Positions 53,085 through 62,197 are shown, counted from the first letter of the stretch. The stretch: DNA of 64,000 nucleotides from Bacteroidaceae bacterium (GCA_017464345.1 JAFUAH010000019.1:45898-109897), one strand, 5' to 3'. Made by a program: numbers and translations. The notes: generated from the letters alone by a model not told the origin.

Positions 53085-53122
53085 CTGGTACAGATTTCGT
53101 AAAAACAGAGAAATGATTAAAC

Positions 53123-54988
53123 CTACCACTGATCCAGCAGATTGTCGATATAGGTAAGCAACCGGCGGTAAAAGGGATGGCGAGCAAGAGTGACGCGATG
53201 GCCAATGAGCAGCAGTTTCATACGGGCACGGGTGATGGCCACGTTCATACGGCGCAAGTCGCGCAGGAAGCCCACCTCGCCGTCCTGGTTGCTGCGTACC
53301 ATGGAGATGACGATGATATCGCGCTCCTGCCCTTGGAATCCGTCGATGGTATTAATGGTGATGAAGCTGCGGAAAGGTTTCCAGTAACTGTCGCGCCGGA
53401 GCATGCGCCGCAGGAGGCTCACCTGTCCGCGATAGGGCGAGATGATGCCCACGTCCAGCCGTTCGTAGAGGATGCGGTCGCGCCCAATCTTTTCAAAGTA
53501 TTCTTTTAGTGTCTTCAACGTCAGTTCCGCCTCGGCGGGGTTCTGCCGGCTCTGTCCGTCGTCGGCCATCTGCTCGGCGTACTCCGTCTCGTCTGGAGTG
53601 TCTATCCAGTCTATGGCCGTATCCCAGTCCAGTATGCTCCGGTACTTGACCTCGGGGGCGCTCTGGAGGTGTCCGCCGTAGAACTCCTGATTGGGGAACT
53701 GCATGATGCCGTCCGACATGCGGTACTGCACGGTGAGCAGCGACACGCAGTGGGGCTTCTGCTCCACGATGGTCTGCATCAGCGTCTTGTCCAGTCCCCC
53801 TTGCAGGGCCGCTGGGCACTTGATGGTGGGCGGCAGTTGGCGATGGTCGCCGGCCAGCACCACACGGTCTGCCTTCTGTATGGCAATCCAACAGGCGGCC
53901 TCCAGCGCCTGTGCCGCCTCGTCAATGAACAGCGTACCGAACCGCCGTCCCAGGAGCAGACGGTTGGCACTGCCCGTCAGGGTGCAGGCGATGACGCGCG
54001 CCTCGGCAAAGAGGTCTTCGTGGATGAGATACTCGAGTTCGGTGCAGCGGTCGCGCAGCCGGGCTATCTTCTGGTGGAAACTGTCGCTGCTGCCCTTGCG
54101 GTTGTCGTAGAGGTGGCGAATCTCGCGTCGCAGTGTCCACAGATCGGTGTATCGGGGATGGCTCTCGAAGCGCCGTTCGTAGGTGAAGCCCAACATGCGG
54201 TCGGTGACGCGTGATGGGTTGCCGATGCGCAGGACGGGGACGCCACGGTCTGCCAATTTCTCGCTTATCCAATCGACGGCCATGTTACTCTGTGCGCACA
54301 CCAGCACCTGGTTCTCGCGCCGCAGCGTTTCGTAGATGGCCTCGACCAGCGTCGTGGTCTTGCCCGTTCCGGGAGGTCCGTGCACCACGGCCACGTCCTT
54401 GGCCCACAGCACCTCGTTCACGGCCTGCTCCTGGCTGGGATTCAGCCACGGGAAGCGCACGGGGGCGAAGGTGAACTTGCTGGTTGGCGCCGAGGTGTGG
54501 AAGATGTCGCGCAACTCGGCCAGTCGTCCGCTCTTGGTCTCGATGACCTGATCCAGTGCGGCAAACATTTGTCGGTAGGTGTACTCGTCGAGGTAGAGTT
54601 GCACGCCCAGCCGCTCGGCATTCTGTATCTTGCTCAGTGCGTCCTCGCTGGGCATCGCCACCACCATGCGGTTGTCCTCGACATAACTCACCTGCGCCAC
54701 GAAGCGCATGTAGTGCAGCAGCTCCGCGCCGTCCTGCTCGAAAAAGCAGACCGGCTTGCCTGGCTCAAACTGATGTTCAATGTCCGAGGGTGCGGTGTTC
54801 ACGACTTCCACCACCAACTGGTCCAGCGAGTTGCGGTAACTGCGCCCCACGCTCAGCGGGAACCAGCACAGGCCGCGGCGCACCTTGCGCCCTACGCCCA
54901 TGGCCTCCGTCTGTCGCTGAAACTCCGCCCGCTCGTACTCGTACTCCAGCCGCAGCAATTCGCGCTGCCTCACCAGTTCCTGTATCAT
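53123..54988 (-). CDS. superfamily 1 helicase, UPF1/IGHMBP2-like
   Basis: A 621-residue helicase. Start at 54988 (MIQELVRQRELLRLEYEYER), downstream of its promoter. Walker A is VHGPPGTGKTTTL, motif Ia CAQSNMAVDWI, Walker B LFIDEAAQALE, motif III AGDHRQLPPTI, IV VQYRMSDGIMQFPN, V TIDGFQGQERDIIVIS and VI RRMNVAITRAR. The N-terminal coiled and beta-barrel region fits the IGHMBP2/UPF1 branch, which unwinds RNA or DNA. It is monocistronic and divergent from the DUF2147 gene. Confidence 0.9.
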   Translation of the reverse strand: MIQELVRQRELLRLEYEYERAEFQRQTEAMGVGRKVRRGLCWFPLSVGRSYRNSLDQLVVEVVNTAPSDIEHQFEPGKPVCFFEQDGAELLHYMRFVAQVSYVEDNRMVVAMPSEDALSKIQNAERLGVQLYLDEYTYRQMFAALDQVIETKSGRLAELRDIFHTSAPTSKFTFAPVRFPWLNPSQEQAVNEVLWAKDVAVVHGPPGTGKTTTLVEAIYETLRRENQVLVCAQSNMAVDWISEKLADRGVPVLRIGNPSRVTDRMLGFTYERRFESHPRYTDLWTLRREIRHLYDNRKGSSDSFHQKIARLRDRCTELEYLIHEDLFAEARVIACTLTGSANRLLLGRRFGTLFIDEAAQALEAACWIAIQKADRVVLAGDHRQLPPTIKCPAALQGGLDKTLMQTIVEQKPHCVSLLTVQYRMSDGIMQFPNQEFYGGHLQSAPEVKYRSILDWDTAIDWIDTPDETEYAEQMADDGQSRQNPAEAELTLKTLKEYFEKIGRDRILYERLDVGIISPYRGQVSLLRRMLRRDSYWKPFRSFITINTIDGFQGQERDIIVISMVRSNQDGEVGFLRDLRRMNVAITRARMKLLLIGHRVTLARHPFYRRLLTYIDNLLDQW

Positions 54989-55008
54989 ATTCTCGAGTTT
55001 TTCGCTTG

Positions 55009-55016
55009 CAAAGATA
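55009..55016 (-). promoter_or_regulatory. -7 promoter box of the SF1 helicase gene
   Basis: The minus strand reads TATCTTTG, 20 bases before the ATG at 54988. The divergent plus-strand box TATCTTTG of the DUF2147 gene is at 55090-55097. Confidence 0.6.
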
Positions 55017-55130
55017 CAAAAACCTGTTCGGAAAGCAACCATTTCTGCCCTTTATTGGCTGTGTGCTTGCACATTTCTCGCGTTTACCGTATCTTTGCAG
55101 GCGAATTTCGAAGACTTTAAAAGAATACAA

Positions 55131-55574
55131 ATGATTAAAAAGTTTTTTGTGATGCTGGTATGCGGTCTGATGGCTGCCGCCGGCGTGTCGGCACAGGTGA
55201 AGGCCGACGACATCCTGGGCACGTACCGTGTGGTGCAGGGTAAAGACAACTCGAAGGTTACGTTCCGCAAGAGTGGGAACGGATACAGCTGCCAGGTAGT
55301 GTGGCTGGAAAACATGAAGGAGAAGGACGGTACGCTCCGCACCGACAAGAAGAACCCAGACAAAGCGAAGCGTTCGACACCATCGGACAAGATTGTGCTC
55401 ATCGAGAAGGTGACTTTTGACGAAGCCAAGCAAGAGTGGGGCAACGGCCAAATCTACGATCCTACGCGTGGCAAGTTCTTCAAGGTGCGCATATCATTCA
55501 AAGATGCCAAGACGCTGAAGGTGCGTGGCTCGTGGGGGCCTATCAGCGAGACCGTCGAGTGGACGAAACTATGA
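55131..55574 (+). CDS. DUF2147 family secreted protein
   Basis: A 147-residue exported protein (signal peptide 1-22, ending VSA-QV). The mature part begins DILGTYRVVQGKDNSKVTF and ends DAKTLKVRGSWGPISETVEWTKL, the usual start (D-x-x-x-G-x-W/Y) and end of DUF2147 proteins, with the conserved YDPTRGK segment. The fold is a small beta-barrel; the function is unknown. It has its own promoter and stands alone. Confidence 0.85.
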   Translation: MIKKFFVMLVCGLMAAAGVSAQVKADDILGTYRVVQGKDNSKVTFRKSGNGYSCQVVWLENMKEKDGTLRTDKKNPDKAKRSTPSDKIVLIEKVTFDEAKQEWGNGQIYDPTRGKFFKVRISFKDAKTLKVRGSWGPISETVEWTKL

Positions 55575-55614
55575 TGGACTACCGTCAAAGTATTGACAGA
55601 TTTTTGACGGTACT

Positions 55615-56259
55615 TTATTTGCTGGGTGATGTGGCGATGCTCATCACCCAGCGTTCTGTTTCGCGGGTTTCCAAATGGTAGGGACAGTCGACGAGCACCT
55701 CTTTCATCGTATCGCGTATACCCGTGCCCAGGAGTTTCAGCACGGCCTCCTTCCGTGTCCACAGGCGCAGGAAGGGGTGGCCCCCCTCCGGCTCCTCCTT
55801 TTGGGGGAGTGTGTTGCCTCCCCATCCCTCTAGCTTTCCCTCCGAGGGAAGAGGACGGTTGATGAGGTTGATTTCGTCGTCGTTCATGGCGTAGCGGATG
55901 AGGCTGTCGGAGACCTTGCGGCCCGTCGCCTCGATGTCGATGCCGCAGGGCCGGCTGTCAATGATGCAGGCCACGGCCTCGCGGCAATGGCTCAGCGAGA
56001 AGTGGGGCGCAGCCTCATTCTGAGATTTGATGTACGGCTTACCGTGCTTGCCGTAGACGAACGTGGGCTGTTCCGTGATGCCATACGCCTCGCGCACCCC
56101 CTGGCACAGCAGGCGGTAGGCCATGAGCGACTGGCGCCGTCCCGCATCGTGCCGGATGGCCAGCACGCGCTCCCTGCGCCATTCGGGCAGTTCGTCCATC
56201 CAGCGGGCAATCTCCTCGGGGGCGTATTCCTGTATTCTGTCGTCAATGAGAACTTTCAT
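55615..56259 (-). CDS. 4'-phosphopantetheinyl transferase superfamily protein
   Basis: A 214-residue Sfp/AcpT-type enzyme that transfers the phosphopantetheine arm of CoA to carrier proteins. The substrate-binding KPYIKSQNEAAPHFSLSHCREAVAC, the magnesium site CGIDIEATGRKV and the catalytic LRLWTRKEAVLKL (W-x-x-K-E-A) are present. There is a low-complexity Gly/Pro/Glu-rich insert before the last motif (about residues 140-160). The -7 box TACTTTTG (56265-56272) ends 5 bases before the ATG, so the mRNA is probably leaderless. Confidence 0.88.
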   Translation of the reverse strand: MKVLIDDRIQEYAPEEIARWMDELPEWRRERVLAIRHDAGRRQSLMAYRLLCQGVREAYGITEQPTFVYGKHGKPYIKSQNEAAPHFSLSHCREAVACIIDSRPCGIDIEATGRKVSDSLIRYAMNDDEINLINRPLPSEGKLEGWGGNTLPQKEEPEGGHPFLRLWTRKEAVLKLLGTGIRDTMKEVLVDCPYHLETRETERWVMSIATSPSK

Positions 56260-56264
56260 TGCTA

Positions 56265-56272
56265 CAAAAGTA
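56265..56272 (-). promoter_or_regulatory. -7 promoter box of the phosphopantetheinyl transferase gene
   Basis: The minus strand reads TACTTTTG, 5 bases before the ATG at 56259. A divergent TACTTTTG lies at 56316-56323 for the next gene. Confidence 0.5.
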
Positions 56273-56343
56273 CAAATAATTCTTAGTTTTTAATTCTTAA
56301 TTCTTAATTTATTTGTACTTTTGTGCCCGTAATCCCAATATTT

Positions 56344-57231
56344 ATGGAAATAGGGACAGAAGAAGTGGAACGCTTGCGCTTGGCCGTGGAACGGAAGGCG
56401 GAGCGGAGGATGGAGACGCATGGCGACTACGAATACCTCTCGAGGTTTATCTTCGAGGAGTTGCACCAGCAAATCAGTTCCACTACGCTGAAGCGCCTGT
56501 GGGGCAAGTTGGACGAGCCCGTGGTGCCACGCCGTTCTACGCTCGACATTCTTTCGCAACTCGTGGGCGCGAAGAATTGGGACGACTTCTGCCAGTCGCG
56601 ACCCAAGCGACTGGGGGATGAGGCCGTCGCCGAAACCGCTGGGGAGGATAGAAAGACCCGTCTGCTGTGGCGTGCTGTGCTTTGCGGGCTTGCCGTGGTG
56701 GTGGCGGGTGTCCTGTTCTGGATGCTCTACCAGCGAGGCCATGTCTCTCCCGACGAGAGCGAACGCTACATCCTGCGTCGGGGACAGACGTTCGACACGT
56801 ATGCCGACTATTTGCGTCTATTCGGTGTTTCGGCCGATGAGGAATCCTGGTATCGCCCTGTGCCTCACCATCCCAATATGCGTCTGTGGGGGCCACAGTT
56901 CCGCCATCCCGAATGGCACAACGACGGCAATCCCGACAGCTTGATGCCCATTATCACGGAGTACTGGGAACCTGCCGACTCTCTACGTACGGATGAAACG
57001 ACGGAGGTCGTGCAACGTATGAATAGGAACGGTTACTACATATCCCGACGGATTAATGAGGTGCGTCTGACCTTCATGTCGCATCTGCCAAGCGACACGG
57101 CCCACTTCGTCTTCCTCGGTGTCTATCGGTTGTCGCTTTCCCGTTCCGACACGACACGCATCGTCTGGGAACGTGTGGCCGACGAGGTGGACTTGCGCAA
57201 CCTGGATTATTTGGAAGGCTTCCGCAATTGA
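56344..57231 (+). CDS. single-pass membrane protein with N-terminal helical domain
   Basis: A 295-residue protein of unknown function. The N-terminal ~85 residues are helical (EEVERLRLAVERKAERRMETHGDYEYLSRFIFEELHQQISSTTLKRLWGKL), ending in a segment with NWDDFCQSR; this cytoplasmic domain looks like a protein- or DNA-binding module found in many Bacteroidales proteins. A transmembrane helix follows (about 107-128, LCGLAVVVAGVLFWML). The outer part is beta-rich with no recognised family. ATG 56344 is chosen because an upstream GTG lies inside the promoter. Confidence 0.7.
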   Translation: MEIGTEEVERLRLAVERKAERRMETHGDYEYLSRFIFEELHQQISSTTLKRLWGKLDEPVVPRRSTLDILSQLVGAKNWDDFCQSRPKRLGDEAVAETAGEDRKTRLLWRAVLCGLAVVVAGVLFWMLYQRGHVSPDESERYILRRGQTFDTYADYLRLFGVSADEESWYRPVPHHPNMRLWGPQFRHPEWHNDGNPDSLMPIITEYWEPADSLRTDETTEVVQRMNRNGYYISRRINEVRLTFMSHLPSDTAHFVFLGVYRLSLSRSDTTRIVWERVADEVDLRNLDYLEGFRN

Positions 57232-57363
57232 ACAATCTTCAATCCTTCAATCTTCAATTTTCAATATTCTAAAATTCTCCATTCCATCAGCAAAAACGGG
57301 AATGGACAATAAATGGACAACATAAGGGTAAGCGTGGACAACGCTTGTCTTTTTCTCTTTTCG

Positions 57364-57371
57364 TACCTTTG
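57364..57371 (+). promoter_or_regulatory. -7 promoter box of the 57411 gene
   Basis: TACCTTTG, 40 bases before the ATG. The preceding ~100 bases hold T/C-rich low-complexity sequence and a repeated ATGGACAA motif. Confidence 0.5.
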
Positions 57372-57410
57372 TGTCCAATGAATATTGTCTAACAACTAAA
57401 AAGTAGAAAC

Positions 57411-58955
57411 ATGATGAGAAAGAAACTGCTGCCATGCATCGTGGCACTATGGTGCTTCAGCCTCACGGCACAGGCACAGGTGGGGACTTATCCCGAGAAC
57501 GAAGGCTTTACAAAAACGAGGTCGAATGTCATCGAGGGATACAAGTGTGACCATTATGAAAAAGGTGATGTGGAAATACGCATCTTCCGTAAGGACAACG
57601 GCGACTATCTGGCCTTCGAGGAAGACCCGGACGGCCTGGCGAAACGTCCTATAGCACGTGCGCCTATTGGTGAGGCTCGTGTGACACTGGCAAACGGTGT
57701 CGTGGTGAGAGTCGTGAAGAAGACGGACGGTGAGATAGCGTCGCAGAAGAAATGGGCGGATGACAAGTTGGAGGAAATAAAAAATACAATAAAAGAAGCG
57801 GGAAGGCGTCATCACGAGGAAAGTAATGTGGAGTACGCCATGGAACATCTCAGCCCGTATGCCTGGCGCATAGAGTTCCCCAATGGGAACGTGCTGTTGC
57901 GTGACGCAGAGCGTGCCGGTGAAAAACTGAATCTCTTCAACGAGTTCTTTAAGGACCGCGACGAGAAATATCTTTGGCCTCACACGGGTTATGGTGTGTT
58001 CTACGGGAGCGTGTACACCCAAGATGCCGACCCGCTCATGGGACTCTGCTTGGCAGGGAAGCCCGATGTGAAATATCCGTATGTTGCAGAACACCAAGGC
58101 TACAGGGTGGGCAATAAGATAATGTCGCTGAACACGAGCGGCGAGGTCAAGGCCTACATGCAGGTGATGGCGGACGGCAAGGCATTCTATATCAACGACA
58201 GCGACAGCATCGTCTCCATAGAGGAGGGTGAAGTACCCGGCTCCTTCTTCAGTTATCTTTGGAACATCACGTATGCCAATGGTGATAAGATGACTTATGC
58301 ACACTGTGGCACCGGAACAGACATGCTGAAGGGTACTATCCACCGCAATGGCGGGGTTCTGAAACTGGATCAGGGGAAAGGCCGCCTCACGCTGCCCGAC
58401 GGGCGGTTCTATGTAGGCACCTTCAAGGAGTCCGACACGAACAACTTCGTAAGGAGCCTCCTCTGTAGCAACGAACTGCACCCCTTGGAAGGTGTGTATG
58501 AATACTCCGACGGGCGGCAGGAGAAGGTGACTGGGGGGCTTACCGAGGCTGAACGCCAGAAGCAGGCCGCACAGGCTCAGGCCGCACAGGAGGCAGATTT
58601 GAAGACCGCCAAGGCAAAACTGAATTCGTACCTCACATCCTTCCGCCAGAAGTACGGAGCGGCCAACGTGGATGCGCTGGTGAACGACGGCGTGGTAAAG
58701 GTCGGGGCAACCATCGCTATGGTGCAGGCCTTTGTGCAGGACACGAATATCGATGGATTGTGGGTGAAGACCACTACCTATAAGCCCCTGCGTCGCGTCC
58801 GCTTCACAAGTCTGACGTCGCGCCAACCCTATCTGAGCGAAGTGCATAACCTGGGGTCAGGGCTGACGGTTTACACCCTGAATGATGTCTTACAAGGGAC
58901 AACGGTGATTTATGTCCGTGCCGGAAAGGTCGTGCGGACAGCCATTAAAAGGTGA
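57411..58955 (+). CDS. secreted protein with a MORN-like repeat and a KTTTYKPL-type C-terminus
   Basis: A 514-residue exported protein (signal peptide 1-22, ending AQA-QV). Several segments have the look of MORN or toxin_15-like beta repeats, for example EFPNGNVLLRDAER, GRLTLPDGRFYVGTFK and YEYSDGRQEKVTGG. An alanine/glutamine-rich helical linker (TEAERQKQAAQAQAAQEADLK) precedes the last ~115 residues. The function is unknown; it is likely periplasmic or surface-exposed. It is followed by a strong terminator. Confidence 0.7.
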   Translation: MMRKKLLPCIVALWCFSLTAQAQVGTYPENEGFTKTRSNVIEGYKCDHYEKGDVEIRIFRKDNGDYLAFEEDPDGLAKRPIARAPIGEARVTLANGVVVRVVKKTDGEIASQKKWADDKLEEIKNTIKEAGRRHHEESNVEYAMEHLSPYAWRIEFPNGNVLLRDAERAGEKLNLFNEFFKDRDEKYLWPHTGYGVFYGSVYTQDADPLMGLCLAGKPDVKYPYVAEHQGYRVGNKIMSLNTSGEVKAYMQVMADGKAFYINDSDSIVSIEEGEVPGSFFSYLWNITYANGDKMTYAHCGTGTDMLKGTIHRNGGVLKLDQGKGRLTLPDGRFYVGTFKESDTNNFVRSLLCSNELHPLEGVYEYSDGRQEKVTGGLTEAERQKQAAQAQAAQEADLKTAKAKLNSYLTSFRQKYGAANVDALVNDGVVKVGATIAMVQAFVQDTNIDGLWVKTTTYKPLRRVRFTSLTSRQPYLSEVHNLGSGLTVYTLNDVLQGTTVIYVRAGKVVRTAIKR

Positions 58956-58975
58956 TTCTTACTTGAGGACAGGTT

Positions 58976-59036
58976 GCGAAGAGCAAAAGGAAAACGACTC
59001 TTTCTTTTGCTCTTCGCTCGTTTTTTCGTATCTTTG
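58976..59036 (+). terminator. terminator fused to the promoter of the epimerase gene
   Basis: A 14-bp hairpin, GCGAAGAGCAAAAG (58976-58989) with its complement at 59004-59017, ends the upstream gene. Its distal arm contains TTTG (59006-59009), which lies 19 bases before the -7 box TATCTTTG (59029-59036), so it doubles as the -33 element of the next promoter. Confidence 0.7.
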
Positions 59037-59070
59037 CCCCTATAATCATTAATATATAAAGATTAAGGCT

Positions 59071-60276
59071 ATGGAAATCGACTTCCGTGCGCTGGCGGCG
59101 CAGTACAAGAGTGAGTTATTAGAACGGGTGATGCCCTTCTGGATGGAACGGAGCATCGACCATGAGTTTGGCGGTTACTTCACCTGCATCGAACGCGACG
59201 GTGAGGTCTATGATACCGACAAGTTCATCTGGCTTCAGGGCCGTGAGGTGTGGATGCTTTCCACCCTCTATAATAAGGTGCCGCGCGAAGCGGTGGGCGA
59301 GGAGACACGCCAGCAGTGGCTTCAGGCTGCCATCCAGGGTGCCGAGTTCCTGAAGAAGTATGGCCATGATGGGCAACTCAACTGGTACTTCTCGCTCGAC
59401 CGCGAGGGGCATCCGCTGGTTGAGCCTTACAACATCTTCTCCTACACGTTTGCCGTCATCGCCTTCGGCCAGCTTTATAAGGCCACGGGCAATGCCGAGT
59501 ATGCCGACATCGCCAAGCGCACGTTCGACATCGTCCTGCAGAAGCGCCATAACCCCAAAGGCCGTTGGAGCAAGGCTGCTACGGGAGCCCGTGCACTGAA
59601 GGACTTTGCCCTGCCCATGATACTTTGCAACGTGGCCCTGGAGATTGAGGACCTGCTCCCTGCCGATTTCCTCAAGGAGACCATCGACATCTGCCTGCAT
59701 GAGGTGCTCGACGTCTTCTATCGCCCCGAACTGGACATGATTGTGGAGAACGTCTCCGTCGATGGCGAACTCGTCGATTGTCACGAAGGTCGTGTGCAGA
59801 ATCCCGGTCATGCCATCGAGGCCATGTGGTTCATCATGGACCTGGGTCGTCGCCTGGGCCGTCGCGACCTCATCGACAAGGCTGTCCACATTGCCCTTCG
59901 CGAGGTGGAGTACGGTTGGGACAAGCAGTACGGTGGCATCTTCTATTTCATGGACCGTCTGGGCCGCCCCCTGCAGCAGCTTGAGTGGGACCAGAAACTC
60001 TGGTGGGTACACATCGAGACCCTCATTACCATGATCAAGGGCTACGAGCTGACGGGCAACGAGCAGTGCCTCGAGTGGTTCAAGCGTGTCCACGACTACA
60101 CTTGGAGCCACTTCATGGACCCTGAATACCCTGAATGGTTCGGCTACCTCAACCGTCGCGGCGAAGTCCTGCTCACCCTGAAGGGCGGCAAGTGGAAGGG
60201 CTGCTTCCACGTTCCCCGCGGGCTCTTCCAGGTGTGGCAGACCTTGGAGCGGATTGCCGCCAAGGAACAGAAGTAA
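59071..60276 (+). CDS. N-acylglucosamine 2-epimerase
   Basis: A 401-residue (alpha/alpha)6-barrel protein. Motifs of the AGE family are GGYFTCIERDG, FIWLQGREVWMLS, VEPYNIFSYTFAVIAFGQL, NPGHAIEAMWF (catalytic His), HIETLITMI and GGKWKGCFHVPRGLFQVWQTL. It interconverts N-acetylglucosamine and N-acetylmannosamine, or a related sugar; cellobiose 2-epimerase is the main alternative but the C-terminal KGCFHVPR points to AGE. No sialic acid cluster is adjacent. It converges with an AraC gene, 4 bp between stops. Confidence 0.85.
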   Translation: MEIDFRALAAQYKSELLERVMPFWMERSIDHEFGGYFTCIERDGEVYDTDKFIWLQGREVWMLSTLYNKVPREAVGEETRQQWLQAAIQGAEFLKKYGHDGQLNWYFSLDREGHPLVEPYNIFSYTFAVIAFGQLYKATGNAEYADIAKRTFDIVLQKRHNPKGRWSKAATGARALKDFALPMILCNVALEIEDLLPADFLKETIDICLHEVLDVFYRPELDMIVENVSVDGELVDCHEGRVQNPGHAIEAMWFIMDLGRRLGRRDLIDKAVHIALREVEYGWDKQYGGIFYFMDRLGRPLQQLEWDQKLWWVHIETLITMIKGYELTGNEQCLEWFKRVHDYTWSHFMDPEYPEWFGYLNRRGEVLLTLKGGKWKGCFHVPRGLFQVWQTLERIAAKEQK

Positions 60277-60280
60277 AACC

Positions 60281-61156
60281 TTATTTCCTCCGATAACTGC
60301 TGGGCGAACGGCCCTGCATACGGGTAAAGAACTTGTCGAACGACGCACTGCTGGCGAAGCAGAGTCGTTCGGCAATCTGTGCTATGGTGAGGCTTGATGA
60401 GGTGAGGAGCCACGTGGCCTCGATGGCCAGCATCTGGTTGATGTACTCCACGACGGTGCGCCCGGTCACCTGGCGGACGATGCGCGAGAGGTAGGTGGTG
60501 GTGATGCTGAGGCGGTCGGCATAGAAGGCGATGTCGTGGTGCTGGGTGTAGTTTTGGCGCAGGAGGGCGTAGAAGGAGATGAAGAGGTCCTCCGTGCGAC
60601 GCGAGATGTGGTTGGGATGGAGCGAGTGTTCCTGGATATCGACAAAGTCGAGGATGAAGACGGAGTAGAGATTCTCCAGCACCTCGTCGGTGAAGGGGGT
60701 GGGGCGCATGATGTGGCGACGGATGGCGGTGATGTCGTCGTCCAGCAGTCGGGCATCGTCGGGCGAGAGCGTGAGTTTCGGTTCGCCGTACTGCACGAGC
60801 GGATAGTAGGAGGCACGGATAAGATTGCGGAAGGCCGAGGTCTCGTACGTCATGCCTTCATCGACGAGCAGGACGATGGCTTCATAGATGGGACTGACGG
60901 AGAGAATGTGCACGGGAAAGCCGGGCAGATAGATGAACATCTCACCCTGGTGGATGGTGATTTCCCGTCCGCCGGCCTCCATCGTCAGGTGGCCGCGCCG
61001 CACGAGCGTGAAGGTGTAGCACGCCAGCGTGTCGCGCAACTGGTTGGTCAGCATCGTGCGCTCGGGGTTGCTTATGGCACAGGCTATCCTGCCCTTCCAT
61101 AGTTCGTGCTGGAAGTCGGGACCTATGGTTTTGTATGCTTCACTCAGATTATACAT
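60281..61156 (-). CDS. AraC-family transcriptional regulator
   Basis: A 291-residue regulator. The N-terminal ~150 residues form a cupin-like sensing domain (GHLTMEAGGREITIHQGEMFIYLPGFPVHIL). The C-terminal ~100 residues hold two helix-turn-helix motifs: YADRLSITTTYLSRIVRQVTGRTVVEYINQ and TIAQIAERLCFASSASFDKFFTRMQGRSPSSYRR. ATG 61156 (MYNLSEAYK) is chosen because its -7 box, TATCTTTG at 61164-61171, lies upstream of it and excludes an earlier in-frame ATG. The target is unknown; the convergent epimerase gene is a possible one. Confidence 0.88.
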   Translation of the reverse strand: MYNLSEAYKTIGPDFQHELWKGRIACAISNPERTMLTNQLRDTLACYTFTLVRRGHLTMEAGGREITIHQGEMFIYLPGFPVHILSVSPIYEAIVLLVDEGMTYETSAFRNLIRASYYPLVQYGEPKLTLSPDDARLLDDDITAIRRHIMRPTPFTDEVLENLYSVFILDFVDIQEHSLHPNHISRRTEDLFISFYALLRQNYTQHHDIAFYADRLSITTTYLSRIVRQVTGRTVVEYINQMLAIEATWLLTSSSLTIAQIAERLCFASSASFDKFFTRMQGRSPSSYRRK

Positions 61157-61163
61157 GACGGAG

Positions 61164-61192
61164 CAAAGATACACATTTGTTTCGTTTCGGAC
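61164..61192 (-). promoter_or_regulatory. promoter of the AraC-family gene, next to its start codon
   Basis: The minus strand has TTTG about 20 bases before TATCTTTG (61164-61171). The ATG follows after 7 bases, so the mRNA would have almost no leader. Confidence 0.6.
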
Positions 61193-61237
61193 AAATTTTT
61201 GTTTCCCTTATATATTGTACGTTTACTATTTTCTTCC

Positions 61238-61245
61238 TAACTTTG
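61238..61245 (+). promoter_or_regulatory. -7 promoter box of the metal/redox operon
   Basis: TAACTTTG, about 50 bases before the first ATG at 61295. Confidence 0.55.
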
Positions 61246-61294
61246 CAGCATCAAACTTATAAATACATTAACTCACACACTAAAATCTACAGTT

Positions 61295-61765
61295 ATGACT
61301 AAAGAAGAAGCATTGAAGCAGTTTGCCGCACTTGGCGCTGCTTGGTTCGGAAACAGTAAGCAACACTTCGCATTCTCGGCCTACTGCCGTCTGCAGGGCT
61401 GGAACAAACTGGCCGACAAGTGGAAGGAAGAGGCCGAAGAAGAGTGGGAAGAGGCAGAAGAAGTGCTGCAGCGCCTGGTAGAACTCGGCTGCAAGCCCGC
61501 TGACCTGCAGGAGGCCATGAAGACCCAGGAGTTCCCCTTCTACGACGACCCGAAGCAGCAGTTGGAGAGCGACTACTCGCCCGAAGCCCAGGAGGCTGTC
61601 AAGATGATGAGCGAGATGGCCGCTGCCTTCTCCGACGACTACCCCACGCAGAAACTGATTTACAAGTGGATTGACGGCGAGCAAGAGCACATAGCCTGGA
61701 TGGCTCAATACCTCAACTATATCGACAAACTGGGTTACGAGAATTTCCTCACCGCAATGATGTAA
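61295..61765 (+). CDS. ferritin-like four-helix protein
   Basis: A 156-residue helical protein: HFAFSAYCRLQGWNKLADKWKEEAEEEWEEAEEVLQRLVELGCKP in the first half and the E-x-x-H pair in WIDGEQEHIAWMAQYLNYIDKLGYENFL in the second. The length, acidic helices and E-x-x-H pattern fit the ferritin-like (bacterioferritin/Dps-related) superfamily, though the metal ligands are incomplete by eye. It probably stores or detoxifies iron. It is the first gene of a five-gene plus-strand string. Confidence 0.75.
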   Translation: MTKEEALKQFAALGAAWFGNSKQHFAFSAYCRLQGWNKLADKWKEEAEEEWEEAEEVLQRLVELGCKPADLQEAMKTQEFPFYDDPKQQLESDYSPEAQEAVKMMSEMAAAFSDDYPTQKLIYKWIDGEQEHIAWMAQYLNYIDKLGYENFLTAMM

Positions 61766-61769
61766 TACT

Positions 61770-62168
61770 ATGGCAGACGCAAAGAAAGTTTACGATTTCC
61801 TGGAGAACGCCAAGACGTTCTACCTGGCCACCGTCGAGGGCGACCAGCCCCGCGTGCGCCCCTACGGTGCCATGCTCTTCTTCGAGGAGAAGATTTACAT
61901 CATGGCTTTCGGCAAGACCAATGCCACACGCCAGATTGCCCAGAACCCGAAGGCCGAGATTTGTGCTTTCAAGGGTAAGACCCTGCGCATCGAGTGCCGC
62001 CTGGTGGAGGACAACCGTCCCGAGGTAGGCAAGGCCCTGGTTGACAAGATGCCCGTGCTGAAGCCCGCCTTGGGCGAGAACGGCGAGAACGGCGTGATGT
62101 ACTATCTGGCCGACGCCACCGCCACCTTCTTCCAGATGATGGAGTCCGTGGAGACGGTGAAGTTCTAA
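61770..62168 (+). CDS. pyridoxamine 5'-phosphate oxidase family flavoprotein
   Basis: A 132-residue split-barrel protein. The N-terminal FLENAKTFYLATVEGDQPRVRPYGAMLFFEEKIYIMAFGKTNATRQIAQNPKAEIC matches the FMN-binding family of small PNPOx-like oxidoreductases. It starts 4 bp after the ferritin-like gene. The substrate is unknown; a flavin-dependent reductase in oxidative-stress defence is plausible. Confidence 0.85.
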   Translation: MADAKKVYDFLENAKTFYLATVEGDQPRVRPYGAMLFFEEKIYIMAFGKTNATRQIAQNPKAEICAFKGKTLRIECRLVEDNRPEVGKALVDKMPVLKPALGENGENGVMYYLADATATFFQMMESVETVKF

Positions 62169-62197
62169 ACAGTTCAAAGTTCAAAATTGACAATGTT

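Noticed and set aside
57447-58847. A 466-codon minus-strand frame opposite the 514-aa secreted protein
   Set aside because: The plus-strand frame has a signal peptide, promoter and terminator; the minus frame has none and reads as low-information sequence.
59119-60375. A 418-codon minus-strand frame opposite the epimerase
   Set aside because: The epimerase has all family motifs; the antisense frame extends into the AraC gene and lacks any domain.
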